Assembly (NCBI GenBank): GCA_037367355.1 | Contig: CM074704.1 | Location: 434,001 to 498,000, forward strand | Reading direction: 5' to 3' | Source of the DNA: Neoscytalidium dimidiatum | Lineage: Eukaryota > Ascomycota > Dothideomycetes > Botryosphaeriales > Botryosphaeriaceae | Length of the DNA stretch: 64,000 nucleotides | In this document: in pieces, positions 29,888 through 41,600 of the stretch | Layout of the letters: each line of letters opens with the position of its first letter | How positions within the stretch are numbered: position 1 is the stretch's first letter | Made by a program: the position numbers and the translations under genes | The notes under the pieces: model-generated | Databases searched by the model: none | The model's input: the letters and a program-made list of their open reading frames with translations, nothing else | What the model was told of the DNA's origin: nothing

Positions 29888-30986
29888 TAGGCCCCCGCAG
29901 CTGTGAGAGTTGTTGTTTGCATATTTGATTCCTTACGTGCATGCATTTCGGCGGCGAGCGGCTTCGTAGAGATACCTCTTTTTTTTTTTTCGTTGTTGTT
30001 GTTTCGTTCGTAGGAATAGGCTGAGAGGATACAGACACGTAGATGTAATAAGATGTAGTACACCAGATAGGCAAGGAAGTCAGCGGTAGGCTAAAACACG
30101 GCACAGGAATGGCATGGCGACGGCAATGCTCGGCTAGGGCTTAGGCCAGAAACCAGGCTCCGGCTGCAGAAATCGGCGCGGTGTCGCAGTCGATAACAGG
30201 CGACACAGAGAGTCCAAGACTCGCTAAAGCAGCCAGTCAGGGGAGGCTGATAGTTGATTTGGCGGTTCGCTACGCAAGCCAAGGCTGCGATGCACAATCC
30301 CCCTACACGTCGGAGCTTGTTCGGGCAGGGGGGGGGGGCAAAAATCGCGGCAAGCAACGGAGGGGAAGATGGTTTCGCGCTCGGAGGCCGCCGGCCCCGG
30401 ATAGTGCACCGATTGGTATGGCTGGCAAGAGGCGGATGACAGGTGTATGCTGATATGCTTTTTGAGTTTGAGTCGCGGCGCTCAAAGAGGATGTATTGGG
30501 GCGAAGCGGACGGGGAAGGGTCGGAACAGAGACTGGGCGGGCACGACTTGCAGTGTGTGGCTTGACCCCGGATCTCACAGACCCCGCGCCCAGCCGCTCC
30601 GAAACGGGTGCGCGCAGGGCCCTCAAGCAAACTGCCGGCCCTCTCACGGCTCTCGGTTACTTCCAGCTCACGCTCGGCCCCAGGTTTCGGCTTCATCCAG
30701 CTCTCTGTGATTGGCTACACCGATAGCTCGGTGCAAGCTCCTCTCCAGAATAAGCACAACCACACGCCGGCCTCTGGACAACATAAAGGCCTTGCGCGAG
30801 CTGGCCTTTCTCTGACCAACCCAGCGTAAATTTCCACCGCCGTCTCCTGTCTCTGCCGCCCATCCCTTTCGCTGCTGTGCCCCTCTTCCACACCACCCGC
30901 GCTTGCACTGTCCGCGCTGCCCGAGCTTCCGCGATCCGAGCGAGCTTGAGCGCTCACCTCCGGTCCGCCGCACCCCTTCCCCCACC
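29888..30986. other. Intergenic and promoter of CYP53 gene
   Basis: No gene is recognised. It includes an eleven-base T tract near 29980 and a ten-base G tract near 30330. A reverse CCAAT box (gattggctac) lies about 270 bp upstream of the CYP53 start codon. Confidence 0.45.
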
Positions 30987-32689
30987 ATGATTCTCGACTT
31001 CCTCTTCACCCCGTGGGCGCTGCTCGCGCTGCCCATCCTCTACTACCTGCTGCCGTACCTGCGCAACAAGGCCATCCGCGACATCCCGGCACCATTCCCC
31101 GCCCAGTTCTCAAACATCTGGCTGCTATGGCAGGCGCGCCATGGCCGCCGCTATCTTGCAGTCCACGAGATCCACAAGAAATTGGGCAAGATGGTGCGCA
31201 TCCAGCCGCACCACGTCTCCATCGCCGACGCTGAAGCCATCCCGCTCATCTACGGCCACGGCAACGGCTTCCTCAAGAGGTGAGGCCCTGCTGATTTGTC
31301 TGGTCCCTCTCTTCCCCCGCTGCTGACGTCTGACCCTTGCTCGCCAGCGAGTACTACGATGCTTTCGTCTCGATCCAGCGCGGCCTCTTCAACACTCGCG
31401 ACCGCGCCGAGCACACCCGCAAGCGCAAGACGGTCGCCCACACCTTCAGCGCCAAGTCCATCGGCCAGTTCGAGCAATACATGCACGCCAACCTCGAGAT
31501 GCTGGTGAAGCAGTGGGACCGCATGGCGAGCCAGGCGTCCGGTGACTATGCGCAAATGGATGCCCTGCACTGGTTCAACTACCTGGCCTTCGACATCATC
31601 GGCGACCTGGCCTTTGGTGCGCCGTTCGGCATGCTCGAGAAGGGAAAGGATTTCGCGGAGGTGCGGGAGAGTCCGGATGCCCCGCCCAGGACCGCCCCGG
31701 CCATTGAAGTCTTGAACCGGAGAGGAGAGGTTTCCGCGTAAGTTTTGCTGAGTCCCAGGCAGCCAGAAGGCTCCAAGACTGATGAGGTGTACAGCACTAT
31801 TGGCTGCATGCCCTGGATCAAGCCCTACGCCAAGTATTTCCCCGATCCCTTCTTCTCCAAGGGCGTCGAGGCTGTCGAGAACCTAGCTGGCATCGCCGTC
31901 GCTCGCGTCAAGCAGAGGCTGGACAATGCCGACAAGATCGATCGTGTGGACCTGCTGGCCCGCTTGATGGAGGGCAAGGACGAGAAGGGAGAGAAGCTGG
32001 GCCGCCAGGAACTCACCGCCGAGGCCCTGACCCAGCTCATCGCCGGCAGCGACACTACCAGCAACACGTCGTGCGCCTTGCTATACCACTGCCTGCGGAA
32101 CCCGTACGTGGTCAAGAAGCTTCAGAAGGAGCTGGATGCCGCCATCCCGAACATCGACACCGTCCCTGAATTCTCCATGGTCAAGGACCTGCCATAGTAA
32201 GCCGCCCTTTCCCCCACGCTGCCAAGTACCCCCATAACGCTGACGACTTTCCTTCCCTCACCCAGCCTCGACTCCGTCATCAAGGAAACCATGCGCATCC
32301 ACAGCACCTCCTCGCTCGGCCTGCCGCGCATGGTCGTCGGCACAGGCGTCACCGTCTCGGGCCGCTTCTTCCCCCCCGGCACGGTGCTGTCGGTGCCCAG
32401 CTACACCATCCACCACTCGACCGAGATCTGGGGCCCGGACGCCGACGAGTTCCGCCCGGAGCGCTGGGAGAAGGTGACGGAGAGGCAGAAGGCCGCCTTC
32501 ATCCCCTTCAGCTACGGGCCCCGCGCCTGCGTCGGCCGCAACGTCGCCGAGATGGAGCTGGCCCTGATCGTCAGCACCGTCTTCCGCCGCTACGAGTTCG
32601 AGCTGCGGCAGGGCGAGATGGAGACGCGGGAGGGCTTCTTGAGGAAGCCGCTCGCGCTGGAGGTGGGCATGAAGAGGAGGACCGCGTGA
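30987..32689 (+). CDS. bphA: Benzoate 4-monooxygenase, cytochrome P450 CYP53 family
   Basis: Four exons, 30987-31279, 31348-31737, 31795-32196 and 32266-32689, encode 502 residues; all introns are short and in phase. An N-terminal membrane anchor ([19 protein letters not shown]) is followed by P450 landmarks: I-helix AGSDTTSN, ExxR in ETMR, PERW, and the haem loop [12 protein letters not shown] with Cys450 as the iron ligand. Long stretches match the Aspergillus niger BphA protein as I recall it, such as [38 protein letters not shown] and [17 protein letters not shown]. The enzyme hydroxylates benzoate to 4-hydroxybenzoate at the ER, feeding the protocatechuate/beta-ketoadipate route. It is widespread in fungi facing plant phenolics. 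No other benzoate gene is adjacent. Confidence 0.95.
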
Positions 32690-34290
32690 GAAATGCGCGA
32701 GAAAAATAAATTGGAGAGTGAAAACAAAAAGGCTGCAGAAAGGAGGATCGAGAGTGCTGGAAGGAAGAAGATCTGTGCGGTGAATTTGTGACACGCTTGG
32801 CGGGATTCGTGCATGTGCTTACATGACACGAATCGCGGGGTCCTGTCGCTTTTGGGGAGGAAGTGGACCTTTCACGAACTATGGCGCGAGTAAGACTGCG
32901 GACTTGGCGTACTATTGTGGATGTTTTACGACGGCCGCTATCCGATCATAAGCCCCTGCGATATCATTTGTATCCTTCACTGTCCACGAGGCTGAGCGGA
33001 GCTATGTTTGATTTGTTCGAGCAGCGAATCTCTTGGAAAAGTCTGATTCCACACCATGTAGTCTACACTTAAATTTTTATGAGAAGTAAATGAATCTCTA
33101 CCATGCCTAGAACAACTTCCTACCTGATTGGCTCTTTCGCCAGGAATAGGATTCGTCCCCTTTTTTTTTTTTTTTGCCTCCTTCCCAAATACAAATCGAG
33201 CCGAATCCGATACCACGGCAACAACTCTGAGCCTCCCCAGCCTCCACCTCCCAGCATAGACCCCTCCAATGCTCTGCCCGAAACAGTATTGCCAATCGGC
33301 TCAAGCCATCGCTCGACCTTCCTATTTCTTCCTCTCCTCCCTCTCTCACCCCACCAGGACCACGTTTCTATCCTGCGACAGTGCAGAGAGAAGCAACACA
33401 AAGCCGTCTATTACCGAGCCTTCTTTCACACTTGGCCTAGCCCATTCCACCTCTTAGCAATGGTACCCGCCTTTCCATTAGTCGCACGGGAAGCCGACCG
33501 CAGAGTTTCGCCATGATTTCTTACGACGGCTTAGTGGGCGGGACGGCTATGTAGAGAGGAGAGGGAAGGAGCTATGAAGCAGTTCAAGTGAGTCTCATGA
33601 ATGGTATTGAAACAATAGATCTCGATTGATGCCAAAGGGCTTCATAGGTGATGTACGCAGTCGGAGGGTTTTCTGTGTGTGGTGTGCTTGGTGTTTGATG
33701 GACAATAGGTTGGAGCGGATGTTATGTTTTGGGGTATAAAGCATCGGTGTTCTGTTTTCTCTGATTGACTGCTTACATCATTGACGGAAGAGGATGGGCC
33801 GTGGTTTTGCAAGCGTGTGTCTTGAAGAGTAGACGAACCATTAGTAAGTTCTATGAAAGGTGCAAGAACGGAGTCACATCTATATGGTGGATCTGCTTGA
33901 GTGTAGGCTCTTATAACAGGCTATAACAGTTTTCATATCAACGAGAGAGAATCTTCAATATCGACTGCAAACATGTATAAATTGACTCTTTCTCTCTTGG
34001 CTCCTGCGTGATGCATGATCCATACGGCGGCTAAAAAAGGTAAGAAGCGAAAGAAGAAATGTCTCGCACGAAAAGGGGTATTTGAGAAGCGAAGAACGAA
34101 ACGGGAAAAGCTCAAAGGAAAAAGATCAAAAATATGAACAAGGAGAAAGTAAGAAGAACAAGCAAGGAAGCATCTACACGTCAAGCGTAATGCATGGACA
34201 GATTCTCGAACGGCCGCAGGTTGTGTCATCAACATCAGACCGCCACCCTTCCTGCTTTCTCAAACGCTGAGAGCTATTTTTACGCAAGGC
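32690..34290. other. Intergenic, no gene recognised
   Basis: 1.6 kb lies between the convergent CYP53 and GT25 genes. It has a 15-base T tract near 33160-33175 and pyrimidine-rich sequence, and becomes AT-rich toward 34200. The open frames (33103-33516 plus, 33933-34235 minus) show no recognisable domain. Confidence 0.45.
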
Positions 34291-35659
34291 TCATCGTGAC
34301 CGGCAGCTCACCAGCTGGTCGTCCGGCCTATTCCAGTTGCATCTCGCGCTGTACATGATGTTCTCGGTGAAATTCTTCCCGCCGCTGCCCATCTGCCCCT
34401 CGTTGACGAGGCTGGAGGGCAAGCCCGCGGCGACGTGGTGGTGGAACATTTCCGGGTTGACGGTGAAGCAGCGCAGCTCGCGGTTACGGCAGCGCGTGTG
34501 CATCCACAGGTCGAAGGCCTGCTCGTTGCCATGCTTCATGGCGAGCATGCGGGCGACCGACTCACCCGTCACGGCGTACGCAAAGGTGCAGATGGGTCCC
34601 GCCGCGTGCTGCACCCAGCGCGTCTCATCGCTGTCGCCAGACATGCGCGGGTCGTAGGAGCCGATGGTCGGAGGGAGGGTCGGGTCGTACAGGGTGATAT
34701 AGTCCTCGTCGCCCGGAAGCTCGCCTGGCGGCAGCGGGGACCGTCTCTCCATCTTCTCCTCGGGCGTGCTCGGCGTCTTCACCTTAACCTCAAGGTTCTC
34801 CTTCGCCACCGCATCTCCTGCGCCTTCGTCTGGCGCTGCGCTACCGCCTTCGTCGCCGTGGTCCGCTGCATCTGGGCCTTGCTCTCCCTTTTCCTCCTCT
34901 ACCACCTCGGCTGGTTCATCTTCCTCGTCGTATGGCAGCTTCTCACCGCAGTGTCCCAGCCAGAGCACATCCCAGTCTTCCCCCCAAGGCCACTCCCTCG
35001 TCTCCGTCTTAGGCACGGTCAGGTTTCGTACCGCCTCGGCTACGAGCGCGGCCTGCTCGTGAATCTTGACATCCCAGTCCGCGTCGTCCTCGAGGATCAG
35101 GGCGGAGGAGAAGTTGCGCGCGGCGTGCATGACCTGCAGATGGCCGAGCCAAGCCTTTGCGCTGCCTTCATTCAGGTTCCCGGCAACGTTGCGTGCCATG
35201 AAATCGAAGACTTCTTCGCCAGTGGGTGGGCGCTGCGGCGGGATGGTGACGGAGAGGTTCGTGCGGCGTGCGGCCTGATGGAGGCCATCGGAGCGCCATG
35301 TCGAGTAGGGTGAGACGGCGAGAATTGCATCAAACTGGAAGGAGAAGTTTGCGTCAGTGTCGGTTCGCCGGGTCGGAGCGATGTTGTTCGCTTCCACGAG
35401 ACAATGCAGGGATGCAGTGCAGGGATGATAAGCTGGGTGGTGTTGATCTTCTTACCCCAAGCGTGGCGTTGGCGGTGCCCACTAGCGGGGCCACATCGCC
35501 GGCTGACAGGTAGTCGGACCAGACGGTCGGCGTGAGGCTGGAGATGGAGGACGGCAGTGAGGCGGCGGCCTCCTCGTGCTTCCAGAGGAGCAGCAGCAGC
35601 GCGACCAGGAAGAAGGCGAGGATGGCGCTTGAACGGCGCGAATGAGTGAAGGGCAGCAT
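34291..35659 (-). CDS. Glycosyltransferase family 25-like protein (type II membrane)
   Basis: Two exons, 35456-35659 and 34291-35334, encode 415 residues. The N-terminus has a short cytosolic tail and one hydrophobic anchor (SAILAFFLVALLLLLW), as for a Golgi type II enzyme. LILEDDADWD (residues 148-157) supplies the DxD-like metal/nucleotide-sugar motif. HLQVMHAA just before it, and CTFAYAVTGESVARML later, fit the GT25 (LPS biosynthesis/collagen-galactosyltransferase-type) fold seen in many uncharacterised fungal proteins. A Glu/Asp/Gly/Ala-rich insert of about 70 residues splits the domain after LWLGHCGEKLP. The donor and acceptor are unknown. A cell-wall or glycoprotein glycosylation role is inference. 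Confidence 0.8.
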
Positions 35660-36757
35660 GGGTGGCGATGATCACGGGCAATTCCTCCGCGAAGGGCTGG
35701 CTGGTCGTATTTATCGTTCAGAAAAATGTACTTGGTCCTTGTCAGGTCATAATTCCATGGCGGCGGGCTGGATGCGCAGAGTGAGGGGCTGAGAGAAGGG
35801 GCGGCGCGGTGGTCAGGGCAAAGAACGACGGCGGTGGAGGGACCGAGACATGAGAAAGAGGAGGCGCGTTGCGATCGCGCGCGGTTGGGGAGCCCGGAAA
35901 CAGTTAAGCATAGAGGAATTGGTGATACTTAAGATTAGGCCGAGGGGCTGTAGGGCTGCCGGGATCACGCACCCCCTCCCTCGAGACTCGTCACCGGCGT
36001 CGTGGCCGCTGCCCGCGTGCTCTGGCGGGAAAAAAAAAGTCATGATGCGGGTGGCGATTGGACGGTGGCATGCATGGAAAGGAGCATTGCAGCGCTTGGC
36101 AGCGGCGCAGGTGGTGCCTGGCGGGTCGTGTTGGCATTTCCGCCCCTGCTCGATGCCGCACTCCCGGATAGGAAACATTGAAACGCGCCCAACACCTTGT
36201 CCTGGACCTTCAGCTTGCATGTGCTGCCGGCAAGCATGGCGCAACCCCGGCACCTCGTTGCGGATTGAAACTTTGCGCTGAGCAGCCGCGGTCATCGGCA
36301 CCGCGCCAACGCGCATCACCTGCGGAAGAGAGCCTACGGCGAAACAATCAGTCCGCCGCAGCGGGCGGCCGCATCTGCATTATTGTCTGTATTGCCGCCG
36401 GCTGCAGCCCCTAGCTAGCGTCGGTGTCTGGTTGTAATACACCCCACACTCGCGGCCTGAAGGCCTTTCCTCTCACCAGCCGATACGACTCATTTCCGAA
36501 ATTGCCTTCATCAAACATGCACCCTGCGTGTCGTGCCCATATCTAAAACACCAGGAACCCCATCCCAGAAGATCTAACGCCATATCCATGCCCGTCAGCC
36601 AGGAATCTTGTTTCACCGAATCTCTGCATCCACTGCACGCCCCATCGATACTTGAAGCACTCGTTCGGATGCCTTGGGCACATTCTCCCGGATGAATACT
36701 TCAACTATCAACGGGGCTATCAGTCATTGATCATATCCTCGCCACGGCACATTACAT
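35660..36757. other. Intergenic, no gene recognised
   Basis: This is the promoter side of the GT25 gene and the 3' side of ATG6 (both minus). Overlapping open frames on both strands at 35813-36414 have no motif. Confidence 0.5.
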
Positions 36758-38236
36758 TCAGCGCCTGTTTGTTGGTGTGGCGCTTCGCTGCCGTTGGTCC
36801 ATATCGCTTGTGGCGGCAAGCAAATATTTGCAGCAGATCAGCGTGTCTTTGCACGCCCGCGTCCACGTCTCCTCCTGGTTGAAGCTGAGTTTGATGCTTG
36901 CGTCGCGGATCTTGTCCTTGCGGATCGTGTACGGGAGCTTGAACCCAAACTCATCCATCTGTCGCAAGCATTCCAAGAAGGCAACCATGGCGCTGTCGAA
37001 TCTTCTGTGCAAGAAATTCAGCCCGAGCGGCAGGTCTCCGCTGCAGTACAATTCCAGCACTGTCACTTTGGGCTTCGGCGGATGTGCGGGGTCGTCAGTA
37101 GACGCGGAGGGGGGATAGTCGAGCTTCTCGATCGTCGACGTCGATCCCATCGGACACAATCTGTAGCCCTTGAAAGTGTAGCCAATCTTCTCCGCAACCG
37201 TTGCCAGGAGCAAGCACGTCTGTCCCCACGCCGCGTTGATCTCCTCCCAGCCCACCATGACCGCTGATGTCCTACCAAGCCGCAGCCCGTTGATAGTGGC
37301 GAAGTTACCATCATGGCCGATGGTGAAAGTGTCGTTGTACACGTTGGTGCGCTGCAGACGCTGAGCCTGCTTGATGTCGTGGTCGTACCGATTATTGATA
37401 CGGTCGCGCTCGCTCTGGAACGAGGAAAGCGTCACTGCAAATGCGTTACGCTCCTTCCAGAAGGCTTCTTCCTCCTTATCTAGCTCCTCCGCTTCAGCAT
37501 CCAGCCCCAACAGCTCTTCGTCCATGGCTGCCTTTTCTTGTTCCAACCGCTCAAGCTCCTTCATCGCTGCCTCCTCGGCCTTCCGGGCATTCTCCAGCTG
37601 CTTTCTTGCTTGTGCTACTTCTTCCTCGCTGGGAATATCGGCGTTAGCTTGGCGCAGGTACTCGACGTAGGCATCGCGCTCCTTAGTCGCAGTCGCCAGG
37701 CGCTTCTGCAGGCCCTCGACAAGAATATCGGTGCATTCTACACAGATGGGCTGGTCGATGTCCGAGCGGGCAGAAAGGGTCTCGAACAGGCGCTGCACCG
37801 TCTCCATCTTATCCGACATGTTCTGGTCACCGTCGAGGCCGGCGCTGTCTGGCCTGCCGCCGTCGGGGACGATATGCGGAGCCTGTGGCACAACTTGGGA
37901 CTCGGTGAGCATTACGAATGACATGGACGGGTGGTGCTTGGACTCGCGGCCATGTCTACTCGAGGGGATACTACGGCGAAAGGTCGGCTGGGGCGCCTTG
38001 CTGGAAACGCGGTCGTAGACATCGCGACGGTCCTGTGGGTAGGCGGGGCGTGATTGGTGGAGTGAGAGGGGACGCTGCTGGGCGGAAGGTGTGGTTGAGT
38101 CTGCACCCGGTTAGAAGGTAGACAGGACCTTCCATTCAGTGGAGCGTTCACCTGTAAGTAGCTTGAAGGCAGCGGGATTGAGGTCCTCGAGTGAGCCGTC
38201 GAGCTTGATCGGCGTTCGACAGTTCTGGCAGTACAT
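36758..38236 (-). CDS. ATG6: Autophagy protein 6 / Beclin-1 / Vps30
   Basis: Two exons, 38152-38236 and 36758-38100, with a 51-bp intron, encode 475 residues. The start MYCQNCRTPIKLDGSLEDLNPAAF is characteristic of fungal Atg6, and a second CxxC pair occurs in QPICVECTDIL (Cys148, Cys151). A central coiled coil rich in Glu, Lys and Ala runs from about residue 165 to 290. The evolutionarily conserved/BARA domain follows (TNVYNDTFTIGHDGNFATINGLRLGR, WEEINAAWGQTCLLL, YRLCPMGSTSTIEKL). Atg6 is a core subunit of the class III PI3-kinase complexes with Vps34 and Vps15. It acts in autophagosome formation (with Atg14) and in vacuolar sorting (with Vps38). It is divergent from SCM3 across a compact shared promoter. 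Confidence 0.96.
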
Positions 38237-38648
38237 TGTGGACCGGGCGAGATAGCTATGGTTGATGAGTGACCTGTATTACTGTGCACATGGCGACGCG
38301 GGGCCGCGATCGAGGAGAAAGGTGGAGGCTGCCGGAGACAGAAGGTGTTTGGTGTTGAGAAGCTACGATAGCACACACTTGCTCACTTTCTGGTCCGACA
38401 GCTGCGCCGGACCCATGACGCAGGCGCACGGGCCACGACTCCACCGCCCGCTGGCCGCACTGCTGCTGCCGCCAGCGCCGCCGCCGCGGCGACGCGCTCA
38501 GACGCGCTGTCGCGCTCTCCCGATGCGGAAGGCTGAACACCTCTTCTCGCCTCGCCGCCCGCGCCTGAATCTCCTGTCAGTAGAAGTGACAGCCTACTCA
38601 GCTACTAATACGACGCCGCGTCCATCGCGCCTCGATGCCGGCGTCCAC
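38237..38648. promoter_or_regulatory. Compact bidirectional promoter ATG6 / SCM3
   Basis: Only 412 bp separate the ATG6 start codon (minus) from the preferred SCM3 start codon (plus). Regulatory sequence must therefore be shared or overlapping. No specific factor site is confidently recognised. The SCM3 reading frame stays open upstream through most of this region, so a longer SCM3 N-terminus (ATG at 38523 or 38265) would shorten it further. Confidence 0.6.
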
Positions 38649-41600
38649 ATGGACCACCGTCCCAGCCTTCTGCCACCCGCCGATGCCGACCACTATGACG
38701 ACCTCTCGGAGTTGGAGCGCGAGCGCCACGAAAATGACATGCGTCTGAAGAACACGTTTGAGCACATCTTTGAGAAATACTCGCGCGACTTCTCCGCCAT
38801 TGGAGACGAAATCGACCTTGAGACCGGCGAGATCGTCGTCGACAACGGCCACATTGCACACCTGCGGGACGAGCGCGACACCGGCGAGGTTTTGGCCGAC
38901 TGGGACGACGAGGACGAGGAAGACGCATACGCCCGCTACGAAGTTGGCGACAGCGAGGACGGGGACGAAGACGAAGACGAAGACGAAGACGAGCTACAGA
39001 GGTCCCCACCACGACACGGCCGCCGGCGCGTAAGCCAGCCTGGGGAACTCTTCGCATCTTTGTCTTCGCTGACTTGGCAGACCTCCACAATCGCCCAGCC
39101 TCCCTTAGCCTCTGCCTCCGTCCGTCGCAATCGCCCTGTAGCCAATACGCCCATGAGACCTGCCGCCACATCGCAGCGCACCCCACAGAGAATGGACCTG
39201 CCCAACGACCCTGCCTTCTTCCAGGCCCTCGGCCAGAGCATTGCTCAGGGCATCGCTCAATACATGTCCGGCCACCAAGGCAATAGTAGACCCGCTGATC
39301 CTCTTTGGGATGCTCCCCCCTTGCCGCCTCCCTCCCATTCGTCTCGCCGTTCCGCGCCGGAATCTCAGCGAAGGCGACTAATGATTCCCGAATCGCCACG
39401 ACATCCATCTAGCAGATCATTGTGGGCCACCGGACGCTCAGTTGGCCGCCCTAGAAGACGATCTCGCGCTGCTGAGGCCGTCGCCGACCCCTCCCCAAGT
39501 ATTCGCGATGATACATCCCGTCCGCGGATTCATGACAACAACTCCCGTCAGAGGCCGATGAGTCCTCCGCCTATGGAGGATGTCATACGATTTGAAGGAT
39601 ACGAGGAGACAGAGGACGATCAAATCCAACCTGAGGAGCAAGACGACCTTGATCGGGATGACATCCAAGACGAAGAGCAAGATGAAGCTACCTTGGACAA
39701 CACACAATTCAACCGGCATGAAAATGCGCATGACGACCGCATCCGGGAGGATTGTTCGGAAAGTGCACAGGGTAACGTCCCTAACGATGTGATTCAGTAT
39801 GAGCATGAGGACAGTGTCGATGATGAGGTGGTCGAATATGAGAACGAGGATGAGATCAACGCTGCGGCGGCGTATGAAGACCCGATGGATAGTGACTATA
39901 CCCCGGACCCAGAGGACCAAGACGGCCCGGAGGATGCAGAGGATCTAGGGGATGCGGAGGAACCAGAAGATGCTGAGGTGACGGAGAGGGCGAGGGTACT
40001 GACACCTCCCGATGAAGGTCAAGAAAAAGTACTTCGCCGGACGTGTGCCACCATTCGGGATCGTCAAATGCCGGTAACACCCACGACAAATGCTACCAGC
40101 GCTGCAAATGGTGGCAGTACAGCGATCGCAAGCACAGACTCTTTGATGGGCAAGTCTTCTGGAAAATCTGCATCGCAAAGTCGACGGGTACGCAAGATTA
40201 GCAGGTCCGATAGGTGGACAAAAGAAGAGGATGAACTGTTCATTGAGCTCAAAGAAGTTCGCAATCTATCATTTCCGCAAATTGCCCGTTTCTTTCCCCA
40301 CCGGCCCCCCAAAAACTTGGAGAATCACTGGTACAAGTCCATCGCTATCCGTCGGGACAAGACCCGTGGCGAAATGTCAGAATATGTCCGCCAGGCCTTG
40401 GAGCGCGGCCCGATTCTCGCGAACAAGGCGAGAATGAAACCTTACATGCCGAAAGACCCTGAGAAGGCCAACCCAAATCGAGCCAATCTGGCCGACCCTA
40501 CTCGCCTGCTCCAAGACGAACTACAGGTTATACCGGACTCTGAGTCCGATGGTGTGTCTCGATCTACTTCGGAAGACGTTACAGCTCCCGCCGCGGAAAC
40601 ATCACTGAGCCACGGAGCGCCATCGTTCCAAGAAGCGCCGCAGACACCACCAATCACCCCCCAAAGCTTTGAGGACCGTCTACGACCTACCGGCGATACA
40701 AAGAAGCCCTGGGCTTGCAAGAAGTGCGGGAGAGCCTTTGCAAAGAAGTCTGGGTCCCGATACCACTTCTCTGATCCCAGCCGTTGTCAGCCTCTGCCAA
40801 TAGGTCGAGTTTCCTTTTGCGGCAGAAAAAACGCGACACCTATTCCGGCGAAGGTCGCTCCTCCTAGTCTAATCCCTCGAGGTATCGACATTACAACTGG
40901 AAGACCTGCTTCGTTCAACCCAAACATCCTATTTAGAGAGGACATGGAACGCACATATCTCTGCACTCTTTGTGGCAAGTCTTGGGCATCTCATTCTAAC
41001 GCGAGGGAACACACCAGACGCCCCCAGCAGTGTACTCCTCAGAATTGGCTAATGAACTATGATCCCAAGGCGCATCGGAAGAGGAAGGTAACGGATGAGA
41101 CCGCAGGAAATGCTGCTTCCCAGGCCGGGCCCGCTCCGAAACGGCCAAAGAAAAATCAAAGTACCAATCCGCGTGCGGTGGACGACTCTGAGGAAGGATT
41201 GAGACCTGGGTCGCCAGTGCATGTTCAATCGCACAGGGGACAGCCACGTCTCGTACCCTTTCCCTTACGAGAAGCAGAAGACTCGCCACATACTGAAGCT
41301 GCACCTGTTCGTCGAGGCCTTCCAAAGCGTTTCACCATTTCTGACAAGCCCGCATCGCCAACGCGCTCAGAGAATCGTATCCCCATTGATCCCGACTTGG
41401 AGAATATGTTTGACACACCCAAGGTGATGGAAGCCGTGCCACAAAACATGAGTCTTCATGAGAAGATGCTTAGGGCCGAGAAACCATCGTCGCAGATGCC
41501 CCAGAAGTCCTCGATCGCGCAAGCTAATGGTGAACCATTAGATGCGGGACCTAATTCAGCCATGCGGAAACGCATGAGCCTCGCGTCGAATCGTCCGACG

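Noticed and set aside
38262..38648. N-terminal extension of SCM3 (129 more codons, including ATGs at 38265 and 38523)
   Set aside because: The extension is Pro/Arg-rich without conservation signs, and the Scm3 domain begins directly after 38649. It overlaps the ATG6 promoter. It remains possible if transcripts start early enough.
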